A DNA stretch of 36,876 bases from Candidatus Blautia faecigallinarum (GCA_019116385.1 DXBU01000143.1:1-36876), one strand, 5' to 3'. Shown: positions 8,568 to 17,034, counted from the first letter of the stretch. Notes: generated by a model from the letters alone, not told the origin. Numbers and translations: made by a program.

Positions 8568-9863
8568 TTATTTTCCGTAAACCCGCAGCATGCTGGAGAT
8601 CTTCTGCACCGCTTTGCTTTCTTCCAGTTCCTTCATGGCCTTTTGGAAATCACCTTCCCTGACCATGGCGGTGATCACCACCACCTCGGCGCTGTCTTTG
8701 ATCTTTGATTCCTTCTGCACGATCTGAGCCACGCTTACATGGTGTTTTGCAAACACGGCCGTCATCTCCGCCAGGACACCGCACCGGTCTTCCACCTGCA
8801 TACGGAGGAAATAGCAGTTGCAGGTGTCTTCCATTTTTTTCACCGGGATATCCTTGTAGCAGGTGCAGCCGATCCGTGCGCTGCAGTTCAGGCGGATATT
8901 CCGCACGATATCAAAAATATCCCCTACCACCGCACTGGCCGTAGGCAGTTCTCCCGCTCCTCTTCCGAAGAACATGGCGTCCTCCACAGCGTCCCCGTGT
9001 ACGAACACCGCATTGTAGGAATCGTTTACAGAAGCCAGCGGATGGGAGCTCGGGATCAGCATAGGGCATACATAAGCCTCGATCCCCTCTTCTGTGTTCC
9101 TTGCCACGCCCAGAAGCTTGATGTCGCATCCCATCTCCCTGGCGTATCGGATATCCTTCGAGGTGATCCTGGTGATCCCTTCTGTATATACATCGTCAAA
9201 TACCACTCTGGAATTAAATGCCACAGAGGCCAGGATGGCTACCTTGCGCCCTGCGTCCAGTCCTTCCACATCAGCGGTGGGATCCGCCTCTGCATAGCCC
9301 AGCCGGGAAGCCAGGTCCAGCGCTTCGGAAAATTCCATCCCCTCCTGGGTCATTTTGGTAAGGATAAAGTTTGTGGTCCCGTTTATGATGCCCATGACCT
9401 CCGTCATATGATTTCCGGCCAGGCACTGCTTTAACGGCCGGATGATGGGGATGCCTCCGGCAACCGCAGCCTCAAACATGAAGTCCACATGGTTCGCTTC
9501 CGCCGCGTCCAGCAGCTCCTTGCCGTGTACCGCGATGAGGTCCTTGTTGGCGGATACCACATGCTTCCCGGCGTTCAGCGCCGCAAGGATATAGGTCCTG
9601 GCCGGCTCGATCCCGCCCATGAGCTCGATCACAATGTCGATGGAGGGGTCGTTTAAAATCTCCTCCCAGCTATTGGTCAACACAGAGGGATCCTCTACCT
9701 TTGCTGCTGCCTTTTCCAGGTTGCGCACCAGGATCTTTTTGATCTGCACTTTGCTTCCCAGCTTGGCTTCCATCTCACTTTCCTGATTTTTCAAGACCTT
9801 ATAAACGCCTCCTCCGACCGTTCCAAGTCCGAGAAGAGCCGCGTTGATCATTTTGTCACTCAT
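8568..9863 (-). CDS. hom: Homoserine dehydrogenase with ACT domain
   Basis: Hom reduces aspartate semialdehyde to homoserine with NAD(P)H, the branch step to threonine and methionine. The 431-residue protein has an N-terminal Rossmann domain (GLGTVGGGVYKVL at about 11-23), the catalytic domain with GIINGTTNFILTKM, and LGYAEADPTADVEGLDAGRK carrying the conserved E, D and K of the active site. A C-terminal ACT domain (about 345-425: LRMQVEDRCGVLAEM) is the usual site of threonine feedback. AGAGGA lies about 9 bases before the ATG at 9863. The frame is open 24 codons further upstream, but that segment contains the leader hairpin and the ribosome binding site. It has its own promoter. Confidence 0.96.
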   Translation of the reverse strand: MSDKMINAALLGLGTVGGGVYKVLKNQESEMEAKLGSKVQIKKILVRNLEKAAAKVEDPSVLTNSWEEILNDPSIDIVIELMGGIEPARTYILAALNAGKHVVSANKDLIAVHGKELLDAAEANHVDFMFEAAVAGGIPIIRPLKQCLAGNHMTEVMGIINGTTNFILTKMTQEGMEFSEALDLASRLGYAEADPTADVEGLDAGRKVAILASVAFNSRVVFDDVYTEGITRITSKDIRYAREMGCDIKLLGVARNTEEGIEAYVCPMLIPSSHPLASVNDSYNAVFVHGDAVEDAMFFGRGAGELPTASAVVGDIFDIVRNIRLNCSARIGCTCYKDIPVKKMEDTCNCYFLRMQVEDRCGVLAEMTAVFAKHHVSVAQIVQKESKIKDSAEVVVITAMVREGDFQKAMKELEESKAVQKISSMLRVYGK

Positions 9864-9884
9864 TGAATCATTCCTCTCTTTCTC

Positions 9885-9902
9885 CCGCCGGCCCCGCGGC
9901 GG
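9885..9902 (-). other. GC-only leader hairpin before hom
   Basis: On the minus strand CCGCCG and CGGCGG form a perfect 6-bp stem with a 6-base loop in the hom leader, ending a few bases before the ribosome binding site. No T-run follows, so it is not a terminator. Confidence 0.55.
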
Positions 9903-9923
9903 TGATGGTAAAAATCTGTTCTT

Positions 9924-9952
9924 ATGGTAGGGCACAGGGCGGCATTTGTCAA
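9924..9952 (-). promoter_or_regulatory. hom promoter
   Basis: On the minus strand a perfect TTGACA (9952-9947) is followed after 17 bases by TACCAT (9929-9924). It lies between the sdaAA stop and hom, so hom is probably transcribed on its own as well as by any read-through from the sda genes. Confidence 0.65.
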
Positions 9953-9972
9953 GCTTCCTGCCTGGGAATCCC

Positions 9973-10863
9973 TTAAAAAGGATTCTTTCCGAATACTTTT
10001 TCGCAGAGTTTTTTGCCGGTGGGGGTTGCTGCCAGGCCGCCTTCGCCGGTTTCCCTTAAGGTGGAAGGCATGGTATCCCCTACCCGTTTCATTGCCATGA
10101 TGACCTCATCGGCGGGAATGGCACTGGAGATCCCGGCCAGGGCAAGCTCTGCGGCCACAAAGGCACCTGCCACACCGGAGGCGTTCCGTTTGATGCAGGG
10201 GATCTCTACCAGTCCGGCCACCGGGTCGCAGACAAGGCCTAAAATATTTTTAATGGCGATGGCTACGGCAGAATCCACCATCTGGGGCGTCCCGCCCATG
10301 AGCTCTACGATGGCACCTGCTGCCATAGCAGAAGCAGAGCCGCATTCCGCCTGGCATCCGCCCTCCGCTCCAGCGAGGGAGGCGTTGGCCGCGATCACCA
10401 TTCCAATGGCAGAAGCGGTAAAAAGAGACATGACGCAGTCTTCCTCGGAAAGTCCTTTTTCTTCCTGCATGGTCAGCACAGCGGCAGGAAGGATCCCGCA
10501 GCTTCCGGCAGTGGGAGCGGCCACGATCCGTCCCATAGCCGCATTCAGCTCTGAGATGGCCAGGGCGCGGTAAAGGGCTCCCCCCAGAAGGGAACCAGTA
10601 AGATTTTTTCCTGCTTCCACGGCCTGGCGCATTTTGTATGCGTCCCCTCCGGTGAGGCCGCTGGTACTTTTCAGATCAGGGGCACAGCCCGGCTGGATGC
10701 AGGAAGCCATGACATGATAATTTTCTCTCATTTTTTCGTATATCTCTTCAGCCGGGATCTCCATCTGCTCAGCCTGCTGGGCAAGGACAATGTGGGAGAT
10801 CCTGCAGTTTTCTTCTTTGGCGGTCTTTGTCAATTCATAAAGTGAATGATAATTGATATCCAT
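9973..10863 (-). CDS. sdaAA: L-serine dehydratase, iron-sulfur-dependent, alpha subunit
   Basis: SdaAA with SdaAB forms the oxygen-sensitive [4Fe-4S] enzyme that deaminates L-serine to pyruvate and ammonia, a main route of amino acid fermentation in Clostridia. The 296-residue protein has the conserved cysteine segments APTAGSCGILPAAV, GGCQAECGSASAMAAGA and CDPVAGLVEIPCIKRN. These include the three cluster ligands of the family. The start at 10863 has AAGGAG seven bases before it; the longer frame (from 10893) begins within the sdaAB stop region and is not needed. It follows sdaAB by 29 bases in the same operon. Confidence 0.96.
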   Translation of the reverse strand: MDINYHSLYELTKTAKEENCRISHIVLAQQAEQMEIPAEEIYEKMRENYHVMASCIQPGCAPDLKSTSGLTGGDAYKMRQAVEAGKNLTGSLLGGALYRALAISELNAAMGRIVAAPTAGSCGILPAAVLTMQEEKGLSEEDCVMSLFTASAIGMVIAANASLAGAEGGCQAECGSASAMAAGAIVELMGGTPQMVDSAVAIAIKNILGLVCDPVAGLVEIPCIKRNASGVAGAFVAAELALAGISSAIPADEVIMAMKRVGDTMPSTLRETGEGGLAATPTGKKLCEKVFGKNPF

Positions 10864-10892
10864 ATATAGACTCCTTTTGAAAAATACAGGCA

Positions 10893-11552
10893 TTAGATAG
10901 CCCGCAGCATGGTACTGGTGTAAATATTCGGAAGCTTCTGGATCTCTTCATTTAAGGAAGGATTGTAAGCGCCGTCGATCTCTATGGTCATAACTGCCTG
11001 GCCGCCCTTCTTTTTCCTTGCAAGGCGGAAGTTGCAGATATTCACCCCGTAATCTGCCATAAGTTCTGTTACCGAAGCGATCGTACCAGGTGCGTCTTTA
11101 TGCAGGACGATCAGGGACGTATGGGCTCCCGTAAGGGCTACGTCCATGCCATTGATCCGGGTGATCAGGATGTTCCCGCCGCCGATGCTGCTGCCTCTGA
11201 GACTTACCTGGTGGCCGTCGTCGCCGGTGAGCACCAGCTCTGCTGTATTGGGGTGGGCGTCCGGGATCTCTCCGGTAAGGATCTCGATCTCCAGCCCCTT
11301 CTCCGCCGCCAGGTCCAGAGAAAAGCGGATTCTTTCATCATCCGTGTTCATTCCCAGGATCCCAGCTATGATAGCCTTGTCCGTACCGTGTCCTTTATAG
11401 GTTTTGGCAAAGGAACCATGAAAGAGGATCCTGGCCCGTATGGGCTCTGTTCCCAGAAGGGTGCGGGTGATCAGGCCGATGCGCACGGCGCCGGCCGTGT
11501 GGGAACTGGAAGGCCCGATCATGACAGGGCCTAAAATATCAAAAACGTTCAT
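10893..11552 (-). CDS. sdaAB: L-serine dehydratase, iron-sulfur-dependent, beta subunit
   Basis: The 219-residue beta subunit carries the family signature IGPSSSHTAGAVRIG at about residues 12-26, then the domain with FHGSFAKTYKGHGTDKAIIAG, and a C-terminal ACT domain (about 147-219: LIVLHKDAPGTIASV and NICNFRLARKKKGGQA). In relatives such domains bind the substrate serine for control. AGGAGG lies 8 bases before the ATG. A minus-strand TATAAT sits about 80 bases upstream in the gap with padR, with a weak -35 (TGGATT). First gene of the sdaAB-sdaAA operon. Confidence 0.96.
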   Translation of the reverse strand: MNVFDILGPVMIGPSSSHTAGAVRIGLITRTLLGTEPIRARILFHGSFAKTYKGHGTDKAIIAGILGMNTDDERIRFSLDLAAEKGLEIEILTGEIPDAHPNTAELVLTGDDGHQVSLRGSSIGGGNILITRINGMDVALTGAHTSLIVLHKDAPGTIASVTELMADYGVNICNFRLARKKKGGQAVMTIEIDGAYNPSLNEEIQKLPNIYTSTMLRAI

Positions 11553-11724
11553 GTGGATTTCCTCCTGTCTTTCTGACCGGTCTGGTCTGAAAAAAGCTGT
11601 GTGAGATGCTTGAAAATTATAAATATTATAACATTTATTATGCGCTGAATCCAGTATCAGTATTGCCCCGGACGGACATGATTGCCCTTTCTTCTTCCTG
11701 AATACAGTTAAATTTAAAATTGTA

Positions 11725-11753
11725 TTGACAAATATATATCGCGGTGCTATACT
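11725..11753 (+). promoter_or_regulatory. padR promoter (near-consensus)
   Basis: TTGACA (11725-11730) and TATACT (11748-11753) are 17 bases apart. The expected transcription start is near 11760, about 44 bases before the padR start codon and inside the candidate operator. Confidence 0.85.
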
Positions 11754-11782
11754 TCGAATATAGAAATATCGCAGTTCTATAT
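11736..11782 (+). promoter_or_regulatory. Candidate PadR autoregulatory operator
   Basis: A perfect inverted repeat ATATAGAA-N9-TTCTATAT covers 11758-11782, over the expected transcription start. In addition, a 16-base element (11736-11751, ATATCGCGGTGCTATA) recurs with two changes exactly 30 bases later (11766-11781, ATATCGCAGTTCTATA); the first copy overlaps the -10 box. PadR dimers usually bind such spaced palindromes over their own promoter, so autorepression is inferred. Confidence 0.6.
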
Positions 11783-11803
11783 ATCGTACAAGGAGGTATG
11801 CCT

Positions 11804-12130
11804 ATGGATGCTCATATAAAGAAAGTATATGTTCCCATGACCGAAACAGGTTTTTACATACTTCTCTGCCTCCAGAATCCCATGCACGGCTATGGGATCG
11901 TACAAAAAGTAGAGGCACTTACAGACGGAGAAATCCGTCTAAGCCCCGGCACTATGTACGGCAGCCTGTCGAAGATGGAAAAGGACGGCCTGATCCTGTT
12001 TATCAGAGAAGAAGAAAAAAGGAAGATCTATCAGATCACAGACCTGGGCAGGCAGGTCCTGGCCCTGGAAATGGCACGTATAGAGCGTTTGTACAGAAAT
12101 ATGAGGGAGGTGCGTGAAAATGAAGGATAA
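11804..12130 (+). CDS. PadR family transcriptional regulator
   Basis: A 108-residue winged-helix regulator. Residues about 16-85 give the PadR domain: FYILLCLQNPMHGYGIVQKV, then LSPGTMYGSLSKMEKDGLI (recognition helix) and the wing with KRKIYQITDLGRQVL, then one C-terminal helix for dimerisation (subfamily s2 size). PadR proteins usually repress a neighbouring transporter or membrane gene and respond to small toxic molecules or envelope stress. AGGAGG at 11791-11796 lies 7 bases before this ATG; the ATG at 11798 is one base from it, and the open frame further up lies within the promoter. It overlaps the DUF2812 gene by 11 bases. Confidence 0.93.
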   Translation: MDAHIKKVYVPMTETGFYILLCLQNPMHGYGIVQKVEALTDGEIRLSPGTMYGSLSKMEKDGLILFIREEEKRKIYQITDLGRQVLALEMARIERLYRNMREVRENEG

Positions 12131-12665
12131 AAAGACCGAAATCCGTTTTTTTACGATCGTCCAATGGAAACAGGAGGAGGATTATCTCAGGCGAAATCAC
12201 CAAAACGGATGGAAATTTACAGGTGTAACTTTCTTCGGCTATCATTTCGAAAGATGTGAGCCTGAGGATGTCATTTATCAGTTAGATTATAATCCCGACG
12301 GCATTGCCCACAAAGAAGAATATATCCGCCTGTTCCAGGACTGCGGCTGGGAATATCTCCAGGATTTTGTAGGCTACAGCTACTTCCGCAAGCCAGCCTC
12401 CCAGATGCGGGGGGAGGAAGAGATCTTCTGTGACGATGAATCCCGGCTGGAGATGATGAAACGGATATTTCACGGACGCATGACGCCTCTTCTGTTCATT
12501 TTCGCCCTGATCATCCTGCCGAATATCTTCCGTCAGATCATCAGCGGCACATTCGGGATGCATGGAGAGACCATCATCTTTCTCATACTGTTTGTTTTGT
12601 ATCTTGTCATATTCATCATCTTTGGTTATCAGTTCTATCAGTATAAACATTCTCTTAAGGAATGA
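12120..12665 (+). CDS. DUF2812 domain membrane protein
   Basis: A 181-residue protein with a soluble N-terminal DUF2812 domain of about 115 residues: IRFFTIVQWKQEEDYLRRNH, GWKFTG, YQLDYNP and FQDCGWEYLQDFVGYSYFRK. Two C-terminal transmembrane helices follow (about 122-140 and 150-175). DUF2812 genes are often found just after padR genes in Firmicutes, and the function is unknown; a membrane sensor or effector controlled by PadR is inferred. GGGAGG lies 9 bases before this ATG; a GTG at 12114, three bases from that motif, is an alternative. The overlap with padR implies translational coupling. A terminator follows. Confidence 0.85.
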   Translation: MKDKKTEIRFFTIVQWKQEEDYLRRNHQNGWKFTGVTFFGYHFERCEPEDVIYQLDYNPDGIAHKEEYIRLFQDCGWEYLQDFVGYSYFRKPASQMRGEEEIFCDDESRLEMMKRIFHGRMTPLLFIFALIILPNIFRQIISGTFGMHGETIIFLILFVLYLVIFIIFGYQFYQYKHSLKE

Positions 12666-12691
12666 TCCGGTCACGGAGCTTTCCGCAAAGA

Positions 12692-12746
12692 AATCCCCGG
12701 ACGGTACCGGCCTGAAAAGCACCGGATACCGCCCGGGGATCTTATT
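12692..12746. terminator. Convergent terminator between DUF2812 gene and tpiA
   Basis: ATCCCCGG-CGGTA-CGG on the left pairs with CCGG-ACCG-CCGGGGAT on the right, with two small mismatches and an 11-base loop. T-rich tracts follow on both strands, so it can serve both converging genes. Confidence 0.75.
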
Positions 12747-12768
12747 TACCTTTTTCTAGGAGAAAGGA

Positions 12769-13521
12769 TCATTTTTTGTAATTAACGATCGCACCGAAGT
12801 CAGCCTTTAAGGAAGCGCCGCCTACAAGTCCGCCGTCGATGTCGTTCTGTGCGAACAGCTCCGGAGCGGTTGCAGGATTTACAGATCCGCCGTACTGGAT
12901 GCGGATCGCTTCTGCGGTAGCTTCGTCATAGATCTCAGCGATGCATGCACGGATACCTGCGCATACTTCCTGTGCCTGCTCTGTTGTAGCAGTCTTTCCG
13001 GTTCCGATAGCCCAGATCGGCTCGTAAGCGATAACGGCTGTCTTAGCCTGGTCTGCAGTCACACCCTGGAATCCAACCTTAACCTGCTGACGGATGAAAT
13101 CCATGGTCACGCCCTGCTCTCTCTGGGTAAGGCTCTCGCCGCAGCACATGATCGGAGTGATGCCGTGCTCAAATGCTTTGAGCATTTTCTTGTTTACGGA
13201 CTCGTTGGTCTCTGCGAAATATTCTCTTCTCTCAGAATGTCCAAGAACAACATATTTCACGCCAACATCTGTGAGCATTGCCGGGGAGATCTCTCCGGTG
13301 TATGCGCCTTTTTCCTCATAGTACATATTCTCGGCTCCAACCTGGATGTTGGTTCCCTTTGTTGCTTCCATAACCGGGATGATATCGATAGCCGGTACAC
13401 AGAATACAACATCTACTTCATCGTTTACTACCAGTGGTTTTAAGGTTTCTACTAATTTTACTGCTTCGCTTGGCGTCATGTTCATTTTCCAGTTGCCTGC
13501 GATGATTTTCTTTCTTGCCAT
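12769..13521 (-). CDS. tpiA: Triose-phosphate isomerase
   Basis: TpiA interconverts dihydroxyacetone phosphate and glyceraldehyde 3-phosphate in the cytoplasm. The 250-residue TIM barrel has AGNWKMN (Asn and Lys at the active site, about 8-14), [11 protein letters not shown] with the catalytic His, [15 protein letters not shown] with the catalytic Glu and the flexible loop, and IQYGGSVNP plus GGLVGGASL for phosphate binding. AAGGAG lies 9 bases before the ATG at 13521. The open frame extends 25 codons upstream (from 13596) into the pgk-tpiA spacer, without homology to the family. Last gene of gap-pgk-tpiA. Confidence 0.97.
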   Translation of the reverse strand: MARKKIIAGNWKMNMTPSEAVKLVETLKPLVVNDEVDVVFCVPAIDIIPVMEATKGTNIQVGAENMYYEEKGAYTGEISPAMLTDVGVKYVVLGHSERREYFAETNESVNKKMLKAFEHGITPIMCCGESLTQREQGVTMDFIRQQVKVGFQGVTADQAKTAVIAYEPIWAIGTGKTATTEQAQEVCAGIRACIAEIYDEATAEAIRIQYGGSVNPATAPELFAQNDIDGGLVGGASLKADFGAIVNYKK

Positions 13522-13604
13522 TTTATTGTTCTCCTTCTGTGTATTTATAATGAAAGTTCGCACTAAATTCATGCTTCGCCTTTGGCTCGCATTCATTAAG
13601 TGCT

Positions 13605-14798
13605 CTACTTATCGTTGGCTGCTGCTACGCCCGGAAGTTCTTTGCCTTCCAGGAATTCCAGGGAAGCGCCGCCGCCTGTGGAAATGTGGGTCATCTTGTC
13701 GCCGTATCCAAGGATGTTCACAGCTGCTGCAGAATCGCCGCCGCCGATGATGGTCACTGCATCTGTATCAGCCAGTGCCTTTGCTACCGCTTCTGTGCCG
13801 TGTGCAAAGTTCGGCATTTCAAAGCAGCCCATCGGTCCGTTCCATACTACGGTCTTAGCGTCTTTTACAGCGTCGCAGAAGATCTTCTCTGTCTCCGGTC
13901 CGATGTCCAGGCCTTCCCAGCCATCCGGGATCTCGCCGGTAGGAACAACCTTCTGGTTGCAGTCGTTAGAGAACGCATCACCGATCTTATTGTCTACAGG
14001 AAGAAGAAGCTTCACGCCTTTTTCCTGTGCTTTCTTTTCCATTTCAAGGGCAAAATCAAGATAATCATCCTCGCAGAGAGAATTTCCAATGCTGCCGCCA
14101 TGTGCTTTGCTGAAAGTATAGGACATTCCGCCGCCGATGATCAGCACGTCCACTTTGTCAAGGAGGTTATTGATAACGGAGATCTTGCTGGAAACCTTAG
14201 CTCCGCCCAGGATCGCTACGAAAGGTCTCTCCGGATTGTTTACCGCGTTGCCTAAGAAATCGATCTCTTTCTGCATTAAGTATCCAACTACAGCAGTGTC
14301 CACATATTTGGTAACACCTACGTTTGAGCAGTGTGCTCTGTGAGCGGTACCAAATGCATCGTTTACGAATACATCGCACAGGGATGCCAGCTCTTTGCTG
14401 AACTCATCGCCGTTCTTTGTCTCTTCTGCACGGTAACGGGTATTTTCAAGAAGGATCACATCGCCGTCCTTCATCGCTTCTACAGCCGCCTTTGCGTTCG
14501 GTCCTACAACCTCAGGATCTGCGGCAAATTTTACTTCCTGTCCTAACAGCTCGGAAAGACGTACTGCAACAGGAGCCAGGGATAATTCCGGTTTCGGCTC
14601 TCCCTTGGGTTTTCCTAAATGGGAGCAGAGGATGATCTTTCCGCCGTCAGCGATCAGTTTCTTAATGGTAGGAAGAGCTGCCACCAGACGGTTTTCGTCT
14701 GTGATCTTGCCATCCTGAAGAGGAACGTTAAAGTCGCATCTTACAAGGACTCTTTTTCCCTTTACGTTGATATCATCAATGGACTTTTTGTTAAGCAT
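13605..14798 (-). CDS. pgk: Phosphoglycerate kinase
   Basis: Pgk makes ATP from 1,3-bisphosphoglycerate, giving 3-phosphoglycerate. The 397-residue protein has the N-terminal substrate domain ([11 protein letters not shown] at about 17-27, [17 protein letters not shown]) and the C-terminal nucleotide domain ([36 protein letters not shown] and [13 protein letters not shown]). AAGGAGG lies 7 bases before the start. It is separated from gap by 93 bases that hold a strong terminator-like hairpin, so its expression probably depends on read-through or on a promoter within gap. Confidence 0.98.
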   Translation of the reverse strand: MLNKKSIDDINVKGKRVLVRCDFNVPLQDGKITDENRLVAALPTIKKLIADGGKIILCSHLGKPKGEPKPELSLAPVAVRLSELLGQEVKFAADPEVVGPNAKAAVEAMKDGDVILLENTRYRAEETKNGDEFSKELASLCDVFVNDAFGTAHRAHCSNVGVTKYVDTAVVGYLMQKEIDFLGNAVNNPERPFVAILGGAKVSSKISVINNLLDKVDVLIIGGGMSYTFSKAHGGSIGNSLCEDDYLDFALEMEKKAQEKGVKLLLPVDNKIGDAFSNDCNQKVVPTGEIPDGWEGLDIGPETEKIFCDAVKDAKTVVWNGPMGCFEMPNFAHGTEAVAKALADTDAVTIIGGGDSAAAVNILGYGDKMTHISTGGGASLEFLEGKELPGVAAANDK

Positions 14799-14821
14799 GG
14801 TTATGCCTCCTTTAATTCACT

Positions 14822-14860
14822 GAAAAAAATTAAGGGTCCGGTCCTTATCAGACCGGACCC
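14822..14860 (-). terminator. Terminator-like hairpin between gap and pgk
   Basis: A perfect 10-bp stem, GGGTCCGGTC and GACCGGACCC with a 7-base loop (14834-14860), is followed on the minus strand by TTAATTTTTTT. This has all features of an intrinsic terminator yet lies inside the gap-pgk-tpiA unit, only about 25 bases before pgk. Confidence 0.8.
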
Positions 14861-14891
14861 CTGGTGAGTCTATGCTGCTATCAGATTTCGA

Positions 14892-15911
14892 TTATGCGTT
14901 GAGCAGTTTTCCGAAATGTTTGATAGTACGAACCATCTGGCTTGTGTAGGAGTTTTCGTTGTCATACCAGGAAACTACCTGTACCTGTGTGGTGCCGTTG
15001 TCTAATGGAAGAACCATTGTCTGGGTAGCATCAAACAGAGAACCATAGGTCATTCCTACGATATCGCTGGAAACGATCTCGTCTTCGTTGTATCCGAAGG
15101 ACTCATTGGATGCAGCTTTCATAGCGTCGTTGATCTGCTCTTTTGTTACATTTCCTTCTACAACTGCTGTAAGGATAGTGGTGGATCCTGTAGGAGTAGG
15201 AACACGCTGAGCAGCGCCGATGAGCTTGCCGTTCAGTTCCGGGATAACAAGGCCGATAGCCTTAGCTGCGCCGGTGCTGTTGGGAACGATATTAACAGCT
15301 GCTGCACGGGATCTTCTCAGATCGCCTTTTCTCTGCGGTCCGTCAAGTGTCATCTGATCGCCTGTGTAAGCGTGGATGGTGCACATGATACCGGATTTGA
15401 TCGGTGCAAGGTCATTTAATGCTTTTGCCATCGGAGCAAGGCAGTTTGTTGTACAGGAAGCTGCGGAGATGATCTTGTCATCGCTTGTCAGGCCTTCATG
15501 GTTTACATTGTAAACGATTGTCTTCAGGTCGTTTCCTGCCGGAGCGGAAATGATAACGTGCTTAGCGCCTGCATCGATATGAGCCTGAGCTTTTGCCTTA
15601 GAGGTATAGAAACCTGTGCACTCAAGAACTACGTCTACGCCGATCTCTCCCCATGGAAGCTCAGCAGCGTTAGCCTTTGCATAGATTTTGATCTCTTTTC
15701 CGTCTACTGTGATGGAATCTTCGCCAGCGGAAACCTTGTCGCACAGAGCATATCTTCCCTGAGTAGAGTCATATTTTAATAAGTGAGCCAGCATTTTCGG
15801 AGATGTTAAGTCGTTGATCGCTACGATCTCAAATCCTTCTGCTCCGAACATCTGACGGAAAGCAAGACGTCCGATACGTCCAAAACCATTAATTGCAACT
15901 TTTACTGCCAT
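14892..15911 (-). CDS. gap: Glyceraldehyde-3-phosphate dehydrogenase, type I
   Basis: Gap oxidises glyceraldehyde 3-phosphate to 1,3-bisphosphoglycerate with NAD+. The 339-residue protein starts with the Rossmann motif [19 protein letters not shown] with Asp34 after the second strand favours NAD+ over NADP+. The active site is [12 protein letters not shown] with Cys153, and the His lies in [10 protein letters not shown]. The ending [15 protein letters not shown] is also typical. AGGAGG lies 8 bases before the ATG. It is the first gene of the glycolytic run, behind its own promoter, with a terminator-like hairpin right after it. Confidence 0.98.
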   Translation of the reverse strand: MAVKVAINGFGRIGRLAFRQMFGAEGFEIVAINDLTSPKMLAHLLKYDSTQGRYALCDKVSAGEDSITVDGKEIKIYAKANAAELPWGEIGVDVVLECTGFYTSKAKAQAHIDAGAKHVIISAPAGNDLKTIVYNVNHEGLTSDDKIISAASCTTNCLAPMAKALNDLAPIKSGIMCTIHAYTGDQMTLDGPQRKGDLRRSRAAAVNIVPNSTGAAKAIGLVIPELNGKLIGAAQRVPTPTGSTTILTAVVEGNVTKEQINDAMKAASNESFGYNEDEIVSSDIVGMTYGSLFDATQTMVLPLDNGTTQVQVVSWYDNENSYTSQMVRTIKHFGKLLNA

Positions 15912-15987
15912 GATAAATTCCTCCTATGAAATAAGTGGTAAATTCTAACGCGTCTTCGTCTTTGGAAGCTACGTTAACCTATCTGGT

Positions 15988-16016
15988 ATTGTACCCAATT
16001 TTCGCCAATAATTCAA
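15988..16016 (-). promoter_or_regulatory. gap promoter
   Basis: On the minus strand TTGAAT (16016-16011) and TACAAT (15993-15988) are 17 bases apart. The transcript would have a leader of about 70 bases before gap. Confidence 0.7.
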
Positions 16017-16104
16017 GACTATTTTATAAAAAACCTTTTAAAACCACAAAATTAAAGTATAATATACCTGTATCCATAAGAAAATATTACCAGGAGAGAA
16101 TGTA

Positions 16105-16926
16105 ATGACAAAAAAAATATTGTGGGACTGTCATATGCACAGTTTTTTTTCTGCTGACAGCAATACCCCCATGGAAGAAATGATAAAAGAAGCTCTTTCC
16201 CAGGGCTTAAAAGGGATCTGTTTTACCGAGCATCTGGACCCGGATTATCCCCCCACTCCAGATGATCTGGATTTTTCTCTTGACATCCCCGCATACTGCA
16301 GCCAGCTTTCCCGGCTGAAAGAACAGTATAAAAATAAGATTTCCCTCTGCTTTGGGATTGAGCTTGGCCTTCAGCCTCATCTGGCGGCTGATTTTAGGGA
16401 TCTGCTCGGGATGTACCCCTTTGACTTTGTCATTGGATCTTCCCATGTTGTCCACGGCAGAGATCCATACTACCCGGAGTATTTCCAGGGCCGCAGGGAA
16501 GAGGAAGCCTACCGGGAATATTTTCAGTCTATCCTGGAAAATATAGAGGCTTTTGGGGAAATGGATGTGTACGGGCATATTGATTATGTGGTGCGCTATG
16601 GTCCCGGCCAGAATACGTACTACACCTATGAAGCCTACCGGGATATCCTGGATGAGATCCTGAAAAGCCTGATCCGGCGGGGGATCGGTATCGAGCTAAA
16701 TACCGGCGGGTACCATTACGGTCTTGGCGAGCCCAATCCCTCCGCTGCTGTCATCCGCCGGTACCGGGAGCTGGGAGGCGAGATCATAACCATAGGAGCC
16801 GATGCCCATACTCCGGATAAGATCGGGTTCGCCTTTTCCCAGGCTGCCCAGGTACTGAAAACATGCGGTTTTACGTATTATACGGTTTTTCAGGAACGGA
16901 AACCTGTTTTTTTCCCTCTTGAATAG
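16105..16926 (+). CDS. PHP-domain histidinol-phosphatase family protein
   Basis: A 273-residue metal-dependent phosphoesterase of the PHP family, HisJ/HisK type. The metal-binding motifs are in order: DCHMHSFFSAD (about 8-18), FTEHLDP, GIELGLQ, GSSHVVHG, YGHIDYVVRYG and GADAHTPDKIG. Enzymes of this group hydrolyse L-histidinol phosphate in histidine synthesis, but paralogs act on other phosphates. No his genes are near, so the substrate is open. AGGAGA lies 7 bases before the ATG, and a TATAAT at 16058-16063 with a poor -35 precedes it. It is divergent from gap. A small inverted repeat (16962-16977) follows the stop without a T-run. Confidence 0.85.
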   Translation: MTKKILWDCHMHSFFSADSNTPMEEMIKEALSQGLKGICFTEHLDPDYPPTPDDLDFSLDIPAYCSQLSRLKEQYKNKISLCFGIELGLQPHLAADFRDLLGMYPFDFVIGSSHVVHGRDPYYPEYFQGRREEEAYREYFQSILENIEAFGEMDVYGHIDYVVRYGPGQNTYYTYEAYRDILDEILKSLIRRGIGIELNTGGYHYGLGEPNPSAAVIRRYRELGGEIITIGADAHTPDKIGFAFSQAAQVLKTCGFTYYTVFQERKPVFFPLE

Positions 16927-17005
16927 CTGTGTTTTCTGTAATCTGCACGCTGCATTTTCCAAAACCTGTTAAGGTTTATACAAATATATGTTCTAGGGCG
17001 AATAC

Positions 17006-17034
17006 TTGACATTTTCTTTGTGTCCTTGTAAGAT
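17006..17034 (+). promoter_or_regulatory. Promoter of the amylosucrase-like gene
   Basis: TTGACA (17006-17011) and TAAGAT (17029-17034) are 17 bases apart. The transcript would begin near 17041 with an inverted repeat TTGGAG-N14-CTCCAA (17044-17069), which encloses a rival small repeat GGAT-TT-ATCC. No clear CcpA (cre) site was seen. Confidence 0.7.

Noticed and set aside
11744..11803. Extended N-terminus of PadR
   Set aside because: It overlaps the -10 box and the candidate operator, upstream of the AGGAGG used for 11804.
16962..16977. Inverted repeat AAACCT-GTTA-AGGTTT as terminator of the PHP gene
   Set aside because: The stem is weak and no T-run follows.
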